Shown one piece after another: positions 7,208 to 15,091 of a DNA stretch of 19,734 nucleotides (its first letter is position 1; each line of letters starts with the position of its first letter). Source of the DNA: JBDLSY01 sp041170585 (GTDB lineage: Bacteria; Pseudomonadota; Gammaproteobacteria; Burkholderiales; Burkholderiaceae_C); assembly GCA_041170585.1 (NCBI GenBank), contig JBEDNN010000035.1:1-19734 (forward strand). The letters are read 5' to 3'. Made by a program: the position numbers and the translations under genes. Under the pieces are notes generated by a model. That model was not told the origin of the DNA and did no database searches. It was given only the letters and a program-made list of their open reading frames with translations.

Positions 7208-8194
7208 ATGAATACTTTAAATTTTCCTCTTCATATTAACAATATCAATCACATCAATCACATCAATAATATCAACAACATCAAAAGTATTATTGGCGAT
7301 AATAATCAAATAATGACTTGGCAATGTGTGATGTTATGTTGGGGTAATAAGTATTCTACAAGCTTAATTATTAATTTAATGACACATATTAGGCAACATA
7401 GTCAAAAAGCTGCACAGTTTGTACTCATTACAGACACCATTAAGCCTGAATTATCAGTGATAGCTAACGTTACGCAAGTATTATTGCCTGAATATTTTAA
7501 TCAAAATTTATTTAAAGCCGCAGGTTGCCAAGCTAAATTAGCGATGTTTGAACGGGGTGTTTTACCGACTGATTTACCTGCAATTTATATTGATTTAGAT
7601 ACGGTTGTATTGGGTGATTTAAGTATGGCTTTACAGTATTTAGACACCCCAAAAACAATCGCTTTGTTTCAAAGTGCTATCTTGCCGTTTGGTAAAACAA
7701 GTCAAACAATCGCCCGATTAAGCCATAAACGCTATTACGCACGCGGTAATTCATCAATTGTGGTATTTCAACCCAGCCAATGTTATTATATTGCCGAACA
7801 ATTTAAATGGTATTGCCAACAATATCAGTGCCTTGAACAGCAGCAATTTGTATTTAAACCTTTACAGGCTGATGAGCGGTTTATTAGTTGGATAGCACAA
7901 AATACTGTGCGTGCTTTGCCCAATACATTTGCGGTTAAATTTCCCACTGAATTTATGTTTCCCTTTAAAGCGTGGCTATACATGCGTGCAAAATTACCGT
8001 GGGTGATTCGTCGTCGCCAAAATTTAGTTGCGATTACTTTGAATGGACTAGACATTAAACCTGAAAAATTACAAAGCCTGCAAAACGGTGATATTATCAC
8101 TGACCATAAGCAGCGTTATTTAATTTGGTCAAACAGTGTGATGGGCGTTTCCAAACAAAAAATTTTAAAGTTTTATCAAGGCATTAATCATTAA
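7208..8194 (+). CDS. GT-A-fold glycosyltransferase-like protein
   Basis: A 328-residue product, or 293 if translation begins at the in-frame ATG 7313, where the conserved-looking part starts (MTWQCVMLCWGNKYS). The order CVMLCWGNKY, a Rossmann-like strand FVLITD, LLPEYF, and then AIYIDLDTVVLGDL (DLD at about 129-131, the probable metal/nucleotide-sugar DxD motif) is typical of GT8-like or related bacterial glycosyltransferases acting on surface glycans. The acceptor cannot be predicted. Residues 12-26 are encoded by five 9-bp repeats and may be either a variable N-terminus or untranslated leader. Neither start has a good ribosome site. The stop overlaps the msrA stop by 4 bp on the opposite strand, so transcripts of the two genes converge. 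Confidence 0.75.
   Translation: MNTLNFPLHINNINHINHINNINNIKSIIGDNNQIMTWQCVMLCWGNKYSTSLIINLMTHIRQHSQKAAQFVLITDTIKPELSVIANVTQVLLPEYFNQNLFKAAGCQAKLAMFERGVLPTDLPAIYIDLDTVVLGDLSMALQYLDTPKTIALFQSAILPFGKTSQTIARLSHKRYYARGNSSIVVFQPSQCYYIAEQFKWYCQQYQCLEQQQFVFKPLQADERFISWIAQNTVRALPNTFAVKFPTEFMFPFKAWLYMRAKLPWVIRRRQNLVAITLNGLDIKPEKLQSLQNGDIITDHKQRYLIWSNSVMGVSKQKILKFYQGINH
7241..7285 (+). repeat. Five 9-bp coding repeats (Asn/His-Ile-Asn)
   Basis: Five consecutive 9-bp units with consensus (A/C)A(T/C)ATCAAT encode NIN-HIN-HIN-NIN-NIK near the annotated N-terminus of the glycosyltransferase. Because the unit is a multiple of three, copy-number change would alter length without breaking the frame. Confidence 0.85.
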
Positions 8195-8787
8195 CGTATA
8201 AATGCTTGCATTGTTTGTTTAAACTTAGCCAGTTTTGGGGTAATGAGTGCAGCACAATAACCTTGATTTGGGTGTCTTGCATAGTAATTTTGATGATACT
8301 CTTCTGCCCGATAATATAAAATATCAGGCGAATAAGCTTTAATTTGCGTCACTATTGTTGCAGTAGTCCCTGATTGTATTTCTTTTAGTACGGTTTGTAC
8401 GGTTGCTGCTTGTTCATCAGACAACGTTAAAATAATACTGCGGTATTGTGTGCCTATGTCATTGCCTTGACGGTTTAAAGTAGTCGCATCATGGGTATAG
8501 AAAAAAATATGTAATAATTGTTCATAGCTGATGATATTAGAGTCAAACTGTATTTTGACTACTTCTGCATGACCTGTAGTGCCTGTACAAATAGTTTCAT
8601 AAGTAGGGTCTAATGTGTTACCTGCGGCATAACCGCTTTCAACGGATTGCACACCGCAAACTGCTAAAAAAACAGCTTCGGTACACCAAAAACAACCGCC
8701 GCCTAATATTGCCGTTTCAAAAGCGGGTTGATTCAATATTGATGTTTTTGTTGATATATTTATTGATGTATTAGTAGGTGTGTGCAT
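8191..8787 (-). CDS. msrA: Peptide methionine-(S)-S-oxide reductase
   Basis: MsrA reduces methionine-S-sulfoxide, free or in proteins, using thioredoxin. The catalytic motif GCFWC is at residues 31-35 (nucleophile Cys32), followed by family segments GYAAGNTLDPTYETICTGTTGHAEVV, FFYTHDATTLNRQGNDIGTQYRS and YYRAEEYHQNYYARHPNQGYC; the Cys at the end of the last is a resolving-cysteine candidate. At 198 residues it is of usual size. The first ~22 residues are a polar Thr/Ser/Asn-rich extension that does not look like a signal peptide, so it is probably cytoplasmic. It lies 32 bp downstream of rpe on the same strand and may share its transcript. Confidence 0.95.
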   Translation of the reverse strand: MHTPTNTSINISTKTSILNQPAFETAILGGGCFWCTEAVFLAVCGVQSVESGYAAGNTLDPTYETICTGTTGHAEVVKIQFDSNIISYEQLLHIFFYTHDATTLNRQGNDIGTQYRSIILTLSDEQAATVQTVLKEIQSGTTATIVTQIKAYSPDILYYRAEEYHQNYYARHPNQGYCAALITPKLAKFKQTMQAFIR

Positions 8788-8819
8788 TATTTTAGGTGAA
8801 TGAATAGGCTTTAATTGAA

Positions 8820-9518
8820 TTAATACCAGTCGCTTTCAACGGATAGAGAGTGGCGTAGTTTTGAAAAAATATGGGTGTAACCACCATTACTATCAGCTGC
8901 ATTAAAAATGGCACTGCCCGCGACAAACGTATCAGCCCCCGCTTCTGCTATTTGAGCAATATTGTCTACTTTAATACCACCATCAACTTCTAGCCAAATA
9001 TCAATACCCGTTTCAGCTTTCCAAATATCTAGCTTTTTACGTGCAGCAATGATTTTAGGCAAAGTAGACGGAATAAAACTTTGCCCACCAAAACCAGGAT
9101 TAACACTCATAAGCAGTATCATATCTAAGTGAGGCATAACATAATCCATATACGCTAAAGAAGTCGCAGGATTAAAAGCTAAACCTGCTTTACAGCCATG
9201 TTCACGAATTAAAGCCAAAGTACGGTCAATATGACGGCTGGCTTCTGGGTGAAAAGTAATGATATTAGCACCTGCCTTAGCAAATAAAGGAATTAAAGCA
9301 TCAACGGGTTCAACCATCAAATGTACATCAATAGGTATAGTTGCATGCGGTTTAATGGCTTCACAGACTAGTGGACCCATTGTTAAATTGGGTACATAGT
9401 GGTTGTCCATCACATCAAAATGAATTAAATCTGCCCCCGCTGCCTGAATGGCACGCACCTCGTCACCTAAACGAGAAAAATCAGCGGATAACAAAGAAGG
9501 GGCAATACGGTAGGTCAT
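8820..9518 (-). CDS. rpe: Ribulose-phosphate 3-epimerase
   Basis: Interconverts ribulose-5-phosphate and xylulose-5-phosphate in the pentose phosphate pathway (and the Calvin cycle where present). It is a 232-residue TIM barrel. Visible are IAPSLLSADFSRLG at the N-terminus, the metal ligands in LIHFDVMDNHYVPN (His33, Asp35), IDVHLMVEP (His66) and LEVDGGIK (Asp179), and the phosphate-binding loop SVNPGFGGQSFIP. All expected active-site residues are present. The 55-bp gap to the upstream DUF218 gene could hold a promoter, but none is clear. Confidence 0.97.
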   Translation of the reverse strand: MTYRIAPSLLSADFSRLGDEVRAIQAAGADLIHFDVMDNHYVPNLTMGPLVCEAIKPHATIPIDVHLMVEPVDALIPLFAKAGANIITFHPEASRHIDRTLALIREHGCKAGLAFNPATSLAYMDYVMPHLDMILLMSVNPGFGGQSFIPSTLPKIIAARKKLDIWKAETGIDIWLEVDGGIKVDNIAQIAEAGADTFVAGSAIFNAADSNGGYTHIFSKLRHSLSVESDWY

Positions 9519-9573
9519 AATATGATGAATTTAAAAAAGTGTTGTAAATATTTTAATAATGGTAAGCTATCAC

Positions 9574-10362
9574 TTATAACTCATTGAGTAAGCTGCTTTT
9601 AATAAAAGCAAAATATTCGCGCAACCTGGCGTTATAACGAATAAGTAACGGTGTGGATGCAGCTACAGTACTGACGATAGGTAAATTTAATTTATGTGCA
9701 ATTGCTTTCGCACGAGGCAAATGAAAATCACTACTCACAATCATAATGCGGGTAAATAATGGATCAAGGTCTGGTAATAAAGCTTTAGCAAAAACTAAAT
9801 TTTCATAGGTACTGGTACTACGCTCTTCCAATAATATACGACTAGGCTCTACACCACGCATCATTAAATAATCTGCCATAACAGCCGCTTCAGATTTTAT
9901 TTGATTAGTGCCAATACCCCCTGCTAACAAAATATTTGCACTGGGTAAACGGCGTGCTTCTGTTAGGCCTTTGTCTAACCGTGCCTGTAGTGTTGGTGTG
10001 GGTTGATTGTTTTTTAAGCCACTACCTAATATTAAAATGACGTTAGGCGGTACATTTACTACAGTATCAGGTTGTATTACCCACGAAAAAAATAATATTA
10101 AAGAGATTAACCAAGCACATAAACTAATACGGTATACCGTATAAATTAAACGGTATATCGGGTGGTAAAGCAAGTATTGTCGCCATACTTGACGGTATTT
10201 AAATACAATTAATCCCAGTGAACCCAGCAATAAAGGAATCATTGTTCCTATATTAAAAACATCTAAAAAGGTTAGCACAACAGCGTTTAAGATCAATAAA
10301 AAGCTAAACAAAGCCAAAATATAGTCTTTGATTAATATTAGTCGTAAAGTAATTGGGTGCAT
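9574..10362 (-). CDS. DUF218 (YdcF/ElyC/SanA-like) membrane protein
   Basis: The N-terminal third has about three transmembrane segments. The C-terminal ~160 residues form the DUF218 domain: VILILGSGLKNNQPTPTLQARLDKG, ILLAGGIGTNQIKSEAAVMADYL, GVEPSRILLEERSTSTYENLVFAK and IMIVSSDFHLPRAKAI. This resembles ElyC/YdcF/SanA proteins, tied in E. coli to envelope integrity; no reaction is assigned. An in-frame ATG at 10392 would add 10 residues and overlap fmt by 31 bp. The ATG at 10362 is preferred because it forms a TAATG stop-start junction with fmt, indicating coupling. So it is the third gene of a def-fmt-DUF218 operon. Confidence 0.88.
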   Translation of the reverse strand: MHPITLRLILIKDYILALFSFLLILNAVVLTFLDVFNIGTMIPLLLGSLGLIVFKYRQVWRQYLLYHPIYRLIYTVYRISLCAWLISLILFFSWVIQPDTVVNVPPNVILILGSGLKNNQPTPTLQARLDKGLTEARRLPSANILLAGGIGTNQIKSEAAVMADYLMMRGVEPSRILLEERSTSTYENLVFAKALLPDLDPLFTRIMIVSSDFHLPRAKAIAHKLNLPIVSTVAASTPLLIRYNARLREYFAFIKSSLLNEL

Positions 10363-11360
10363 TACAATGCTAAATCCAAGTGTTGCCAACATACGCTGAC
10401 GGGTAAACGTTTGCCGCCCGGTTTTTGTATTTCAGTGATACGTAATACACTGTAATGTTGATGGTTTAATTCTGCAGCACAGACTATGTCAAGCCCTGCT
10501 TCGGACAAAGACACAATATCACCGATTTGATGTGTAGTAATTTTTGATAAATAATCGCTGCTAACGTGTGCTGCCCACACTTTATAACTATAATCATCAC
10601 CGTTTTTATTGGCATATTTAAAGCTACAGCCTGGTGTAGGATCAAATGCCCGTATTTGATTTGCTAAGCTACTCGCAGGTAAGTACCAGTCTAAAACGCC
10701 GTGTTCGCGGGTTAGTTTATGGGCATAAGTTACGTCATTTAAAGATTGTGCAACAGGTTTTAAGTGTCCAGCAACAATAATATTTAAATATTGGCACAAT
10801 AAATTAGCACCAGTAATCGCTAAAACATCGTGTAGTTGCCCTCCCGTTGTATACGGCGTTATTTGAACGGCTTCTTTTACATAAATATCACCTGTGTCTA
10901 AACCTAAAGCCATCTGCATTAATGTAACTCCACTGTGGGTATCGCCTGCTTCTATCGCCCGTTGTATTGGTGCTGCCCCACGCCAACGGGGTAGTAAACT
11001 GGCATGAATATTAATACAGCCTGCAACAGGTAAATTTAAAGTCCATTGTGGCAGTATCAAGCCATAGGCTGCGACAACTATCACATCGGGCTTTAATGTA
11101 TTGAGTGCCGCGTAAGCCATGTATGCATCTTCAGAATATTGTCCGTCCAACTTTAAACTCTGTGGTTGGTATACAGGAATACCATATTGTGTAGCCGTTT
11201 GCTTAACTGGGCTGGATAATATTTTCATACCCCGTCCAGCAGGGCGGTCGGGTTGAGTAAAAACAGCAATGACTTCATAATTTAATGAGGTGTCAGCCAT
11301 GAGCAATGACTTTAAAGCAAAGTCAGCAAAAAGTGGTGTGCCTGCAAAGACAATTCGCAT
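10362..11360 (-). CDS. fmt: Methionyl-tRNA formyltransferase
   Basis: Formylates Met-tRNA-fMet with 10-formyl-tetrahydrofolate for translation initiation. The 332-residue product starts MRIVFAGTPLFADFALKSLL, shows TQPDRPAGRGMKILSSPVK and the catalytic segment GCINIHASLLPRWRGAAPIQ with Asn117 and His119, and LDTGD with Asp155, which together form the expected Asn-His-Asp set. The C-terminal ~110 residues fit the tRNA-binding domain. It is 8 bp downstream of def, the standard pairing in which def removes the formyl group that fmt adds. Confidence 0.97.
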   Translation of the reverse strand: MRIVFAGTPLFADFALKSLLMADTSLNYEVIAVFTQPDRPAGRGMKILSSPVKQTATQYGIPVYQPQSLKLDGQYSEDAYMAYAALNTLKPDVIVVAAYGLILPQWTLNLPVAGCINIHASLLPRWRGAAPIQRAIEAGDTHSGVTLMQMALGLDTGDIYVKEAVQITPYTTGGQLHDVLAITGANLLCQYLNIIVAGHLKPVAQSLNDVTYAHKLTREHGVLDWYLPASSLANQIRAFDPTPGCSFKYANKNGDDYSYKVWAAHVSSDYLSKITTHQIGDIVSLSEAGLDIVCAAELNHQHYSVLRITEIQKPGGKRLPVSVCWQHLDLAL

Positions 11361-11368
11361 TGTTTAGC

Positions 11369-11941
11369 CTATTTAGAGTCCATTGCATGGATATCATACG
11401 TGTTTTTATCCGTATTTTTATTTGTATTTTTAGATGATTTTGCAAATTTTAAGAATTTATTTTTAATACGTCCTTGCTTAAGCTGGGACAAGTGTTGGAC
11501 AAATACTTTACCGTTTAAATGGTCTATTTCATGTTGAATACACACACTTAATAACTCGTCTGCCTCTAATTCAAAAAAGTTGCCTTGAATATCTTGTGCT
11601 TTTACACGAACAAATTTAGGACGCTTTATATCTTCATACACATCAGGTACTGATAAGCAACCTTCTTCCCATGCTTGCAGGTCAGAGCTTGCTGAAATAA
11701 TAACAGGGTTAATTAATATTATTAATTGATTAGAATCTTCACTACAGTCTACACAGATAACGCGTTGATGGACATTAACTTGCGTTGCTGCTAAACCAAC
11801 ACCAGGTGCTTGATACATGGTGTGGCTCATATTACGTACCAATGTGTTGAGTGCTTCATCAAACTGAATAACTGGCTTAGCAACGATATGCAGACGTGGG
11901 TCTGGATATTGCAAAATATCCAGTAAAACAGGGTTGGGCAT
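11369..11941 (-). CDS. def: Peptide deformylase
   Basis: Metalloenzyme that removes the N-formyl group from new proteins. The three family motifs are intact: GVGLAATQ (47-54), EEGCLS (92-97, metal ligand Cys95) and HEIDH (137-141). The product is 190 residues; the last ~25 are a polar tail with a repeated K-N-T pattern (NTNKNTDKNTY) beyond the usual end and may be dispensable. The start is supported by AAGGAG 6 bases upstream of the ATG, one of the few strong ribosome sites in the window. First gene of def-fmt-DUF218. Confidence 0.97.
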   Translation of the reverse strand: MPNPVLLDILQYPDPRLHIVAKPVIQFDEALNTLVRNMSHTMYQAPGVGLAATQVNVHQRVICVDCSEDSNQLIILINPVIISASSDLQAWEEGCLSVPDVYEDIKRPKFVRVKAQDIQGNFFELEADELLSVCIQHEIDHLNGKVFVQHLSQLKQGRIKNKFLKFAKSSKNTNKNTDKNTYDIHAMDSK

Positions 11942-12042
11942 ACTATACTCCTTAGCATAAATGGCTTAAATTAGATGTACTGCCAATATACTAAACTTAT
12001 TGATTACTTTCCTTAGAATGGAACTGCTAAACGGAGCTAATA

Positions 12043-12078
12043 AATAATAAATTAAATAATAAATTAAATAATAAATTA
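12043..12078. repeat. 12-bp AT-rich tandem array (3 copies)
   Basis: Three perfect copies of AATAATAAATTA in the 179-bp spacer between trxA (downstream) and def (start at 11941). It is about 100 bp upstream of the def start, so it may lie near the def promoter, which is not otherwise recognisable. Confidence 0.85.
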
Positions 12079-12120
12079 TAGTTTAGGCAGTCCATCGGTT
12101 TAAATATAAATTAAATAATA

Positions 12121-12447
12121 TTAAATATTTGAAGTAATAAATTCAGTTAATTGTGTTTTACTTAATGCCCCTACTTTAGTTGCTACCGCTTGACCATCTT
12201 TAAACAGCATTAATGTTGGAATACCACGAACACCAAATTGAGCAGGTATCGTTTGATTGTCATCGACATTCATTTTTGCAATGGTTACTTTGCCAGAAAG
12301 TTCAGTGGCTAGGGCTTCCAAAGACGGGGCAATCATCTTGCAAGGACCACACCATTCGGCCCAAAAATCTAAAAGTACAGGTTGATTAGACTCTAGTACA
12401 TCGCTTGTAAAGCTAACATCGGTTACGTATTTAATTGAGTTGCTCAT
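12121..12447 (-). CDS. trxA: Thioredoxin
   Basis: A 108-residue classical thioredoxin, the cytoplasmic disulfide reductant. The active site is FWAEWCGPCKMIAP (WCGPC at 32-36), followed by the DDNQTIPAQFGVRGIPTLMLF segment with the cis-Pro. The length is exactly that of the family. It is a plausible electron donor for MsrA encoded nearby. No Shine-Dalgarno is evident. It lies 67 bp downstream of the BLUF gene on the same strand. Confidence 0.97.
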   Translation of the reverse strand: MSNSIKYVTDVSFTSDVLESNQPVLLDFWAEWCGPCKMIAPSLEALATELSGKVTIAKMNVDDNQTIPAQFGVRGIPTLMLFKDGQAVATKVGALSKTQLTEFITSNI

Positions 12448-12514
12448 AATTTGATAGTCTGTAAGTTAAAATAGTAAATTAAATAAAAACTAAATAGTCA
12501 TGTTTTTAAACTGA

Positions 12515-12946
12515 CTAACGGCTAATAATAGCGGCACTGGCCATTAATTCTTCCAGTAACGCCAACGATGTTTTACCGCTCATCATATAGGGATTAATCT
12601 GAATTGTATCAGAGTATTTTAATAGTAAAGAAGGATTGACCTTAGTTAAATTAACTTGTCCCATTGACCAATCGCTAAATTTACGGTGTGCAATTTCTTC
12701 AAAATCTAAAATAACAACATCGCTATGGCGTTTATCTTGACTAATAGTGTTATACAGTGCGTTTACTTGTTCACGTCCACCTTCTAGTAACTGCATAACA
12801 ATTGTATTATTATAAATAAGTACCCCTGTAATCCCTTTTGCAGTGTTGTGTTGTCGCGAAGTAGATAAAATACTTTCGGTTAATTCAGTGACAGCAGCAT
12901 CAGATAAGTTGTTTAAACGGCTAATATAGAGTAAGCGAACTAACAT
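12515..12946 (-). CDS. Short BLUF-domain blue-light photoreceptor
   Basis: A 143-residue single-domain protein. The N-terminal ~95 residues form a BLUF domain, which binds FAD non-covalently and senses blue light by hydrogen-bond rearrangement. The key residues are present: Tyr7 in LLYISRL, Asn34 in HNTAKGITGVLIY, Gln52 in VMQLLEGG, and Trp93/Met95 in FSDWSMG. No output domain is fused, so signalling would be through a partner protein; in other bacteria short BLUF proteins influence motility, biofilm or c-di-GMP. A Shine-Dalgarno GAGGA lies about 11 bases before the ATG. The 165-bp spacer to folE shows no clear promoter. Confidence 0.93.
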   Translation of the reverse strand: MLVRLLYISRLNNLSDAAVTELTESILSTSRQHNTAKGITGVLIYNNTIVMQLLEGGREQVNALYNTISQDKRHSDVVILDFEEIAHRKFSDWSMGQVNLTKVNPSLLLKYSDTIQINPYMMSGKTSLALLEELMASAAIISR

Positions 12947-13111
12947 AAAAATGTATTCCTCAAAGAGTTATAGTTTTTAGACTATTTTATTTGTAATTAA
13001 AATAAATATACAACATACAAGATATAACAACACTTAGTTAATGAGTACTTATCAATAATAAGTCATAACAGTAGTCATAATAAATATGAGTAAGTACTAT
13101 TGATGCGGTCT

Positions 13112-13858
13112 TTAGGGATTTTTACCCGGTAATAATGCAAGAAATTCACGGCGAAGATTAGGATCTTTTAAAAAACTACCCCGCATGACTGAATTAATCA
13201 TACGGTTATCACTGTCTTTAACGCCACGCCAGCTCATACAAAAATGTTCAGCCTCCATCACAATCGCTAAACCATCAGGTTGAGTTTTATCGGCAATCAT
13301 ATTGGCTAGTTGAATAACAGCTTCTTCTTGTATTTGCGGGCGATTCATAATCCACTCTGCCATACGCGCATATTTAGACAAACCAATGACGTTGGTATGT
13401 GCATTAGGCATAATACCCACCCATATTTTACCAATTACAGGACAAAAGTGGTGTGAACACGCACTGCGTACCGTAATTGGACCAACAATCATTAACTCGT
13501 TTAAATGTTCAGCATTTGGAAACTCGGTTACCACAGGTGGGGCAACAAAGCGGCCCTTGAATACCTCATGAATATACATTTTTGCGACACGTCTAGCAGT
13601 ATCTTGGGTATTATGGTCATTGACTGTGTCAATAACCATACTATCCAAAACACCTTGCATTTTTTGTGCGACTTCACTAACCAATCCGTCTAATTCACCG
13701 TCTTGAATATAGGCAGAAATATTATCGTTCGCGTGAAACCGTTTTTTATCCGCAATAATTCTATTACGAATAACCTTAGACAAGGGAATACCTTCGTCTA
13801 TTAGCGTATTAGACATATCATCAATTATGTTTAATGGATTAAGTACATTTTTTTTCAT
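13112..13858 (-). CDS. folE: GTP cyclohydrolase I
   Basis: Converts GTP to 7,8-dihydroneopterin triphosphate, the first step of folate/pterin synthesis. The 248-residue product has the zinc site SACSHHFCPVIGK (Cys134, His136, His137) and the third ligand region EHFCMSWRG (Cys207), with RPQIQEEAVIQLANMI between them. The sequence follows the CSHHF subgroup rather than the E. coli CEHHF form. Residues 1-60 form an N-terminal extension compared with the ~222-residue E. coli enzyme. Only 61 bp separate it from the virB6-like gene (stop 13920 to folE start 13858), so the two could be co-transcribed. Confidence 0.95.
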   Translation of the reverse strand: MKKNVLNPLNIIDDMSNTLIDEGIPLSKVIRNRIIADKKRFHANDNISAYIQDGELDGLVSEVAQKMQGVLDSMVIDTVNDHNTQDTARRVAKMYIHEVFKGRFVAPPVVTEFPNAEHLNELMIVGPITVRSACSHHFCPVIGKIWVGIMPNAHTNVIGLSKYARMAEWIMNRPQIQEEAVIQLANMIADKTQPDGLAIVMEAEHFCMSWRGVKDSDNRMINSVMRGSFLKDPNLRREFLALLPGKNP

Positions 13859-13919
13859 ATTTATATGTTTATGATAGTTTTATGAGTTTATATTTTTATT
13901 ATTTTATATTTAATGGGTA

Positions 13920-14858
13920 TTAACGCATTTTTGCTCTTCTGTCATTTTTATATAAAGCACCCAGTTCATTGTTAAGGCTAGGGCCTGCAAATATAATATA
14001 ACCCCCTACAAAGTTAGCCGCATTAACAGGAAAGTTTAAAATAATGATAGTTAAGGTAAAACCAAACCCTGATTGAATAATGGCTTGTTGTAAGTCTGAA
14101 AGAACAAAGCTACCTACAGTGCCTGTACGAAAAGATGCAAGACCAACACTATTTATTGCAAAAACACCGACAAAAGCCCAAGTTACTTTAAGCATGATTT
14201 GAATAGTCACCGCACTAACTGCCATTAATACCCCTAAAGAAAGCATTAAACCTACCCAAGTAGTAAATACATCTCGCGTAGTTTTATACAATGCAGCATA
14301 GGCTGCTAAGGGGAATAAAGCCATTCCGAAACGCGTCATGACTTCATTAAACAACATCAGCAACAACCCCGTAATTTGTGGTGATACAGTAAAGGTTAAT
14401 GCCATAGTCAGCAGTGAGGATTTAAGGCTATTGACATACGTAGAGTTGATACTACTAAATATATTACCCGTTGTTATTGCTGTATTTAGCAAGTTAAGTG
14501 AGTCCTGCATTTGTTTTCCACCTGGTTCTTCTATACCTGTAAAGCCACTAATAAGCATAGTTCTTAAGGCCATTATAAAATCTAAAGGCGCTGTTCCAGA
14601 TTTCAAAAGAGCCAATACACCACATACGACTAGTAGGTGATAGAGTAATTCTTGTACGTCGGGATTTCTTTCATCTTCACTGGTCTGCCTAGATAAAATA
14701 ACAAAACCGTAGCGCATAATCACAACTGTTTCAATAGAGACAGCAATAAGACCAATTGCATCTACCATATTAATGTACGCTTGGTCCATTCTCGTAAAGA
14801 ATAGTCCACGTATCATTGCTGAAATACCTGAAAAAATAGTGTAGGCTAACGGATCCAT
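13920..14858 (-). CDS. VirB6/TrbL-family membrane protein (lone)
   Basis: A 312-residue polytopic inner-membrane protein with about six hydrophobic segments (for example about 32-55, 71-88, 150-175, 180-191, 198-220, 225-240 and 263-295). The central region with RDVFTTWVGLMLSLG (Trp201) and the overall layout match VirB6/TrbL, the inner-membrane channel component of type IV secretion and conjugation machines. No other virB/trb gene is in the window, and the neighbours are housekeeping genes. It could be a remnant, part of a dispersed system, or a VirB6-like protein with another job. Start supported by AAGGAA 7 bases upstream of the ATG. An octamer array lies about 90-200 bp upstream. Confidence 0.7.
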   Translation of the reverse strand: MDPLAYTIFSGISAMIRGLFFTRMDQAYINMVDAIGLIAVSIETVVIMRYGFVILSRQTSEDERNPDVQELLYHLLVVCGVLALLKSGTAPLDFIMALRTMLISGFTGIEEPGGKQMQDSLNLLNTAITTGNIFSSINSTYVNSLKSSLLTMALTFTVSPQITGLLLMLFNEVMTRFGMALFPLAAYAALYKTTRDVFTTWVGLMLSLGVLMAVSAVTIQIMLKVTWAFVGVFAINSVGLASFRTGTVGSFVLSDLQQAIIQSGFGFTLTIIILNFPVNAANFVGGYIIFAGPSLNNELGALYKNDRRAKMR

Positions 14859-14950
14859 ATTATGTTTCCTTTTTTAAAAATATCTGAGATAAAACACCAT
14901 CAATTGAGTGACTTGCTTATTCTTTTATTGTTAAATACGGAATTAGGTAA

Positions 14951-15062
14951 GTAAATAAATAAATAAATAAGTAAATAAGTAAATAAGTAAATAAGTAAAT
15001 AAGTAAATAAGTAAATAAGTAAATAAGTAAATAAGTAAATAAGTAAATAAGTAAATAAGTAA
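14951..15062. repeat. Octamer tandem array (GTAAATAA)11
   Basis: Eleven perfect 8-bp GTAAATAA units at 14971-15058, with a decayed unit after them (to 15062) and a TAAA-repeat stretch before them (14951-14970). It fills most of the 233-bp spacer between gspE (stop at 15092) and the virB6-like gene (start at 14858). An 8-bp unit changes spacing by non-integral helical turns, so copy-number change could alter promoter geometry. It is a simple-sequence array and not a CRISPR. Confidence 0.92.
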
Positions 15063-15091
15063 TTATCTGTATTGTGCAATAATATGTCAGT

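Noticed and set aside
14951..15062. CRISPR array
   Set aside because: The repeats are direct 8-bp units with no spacers and no cas genes nearby.
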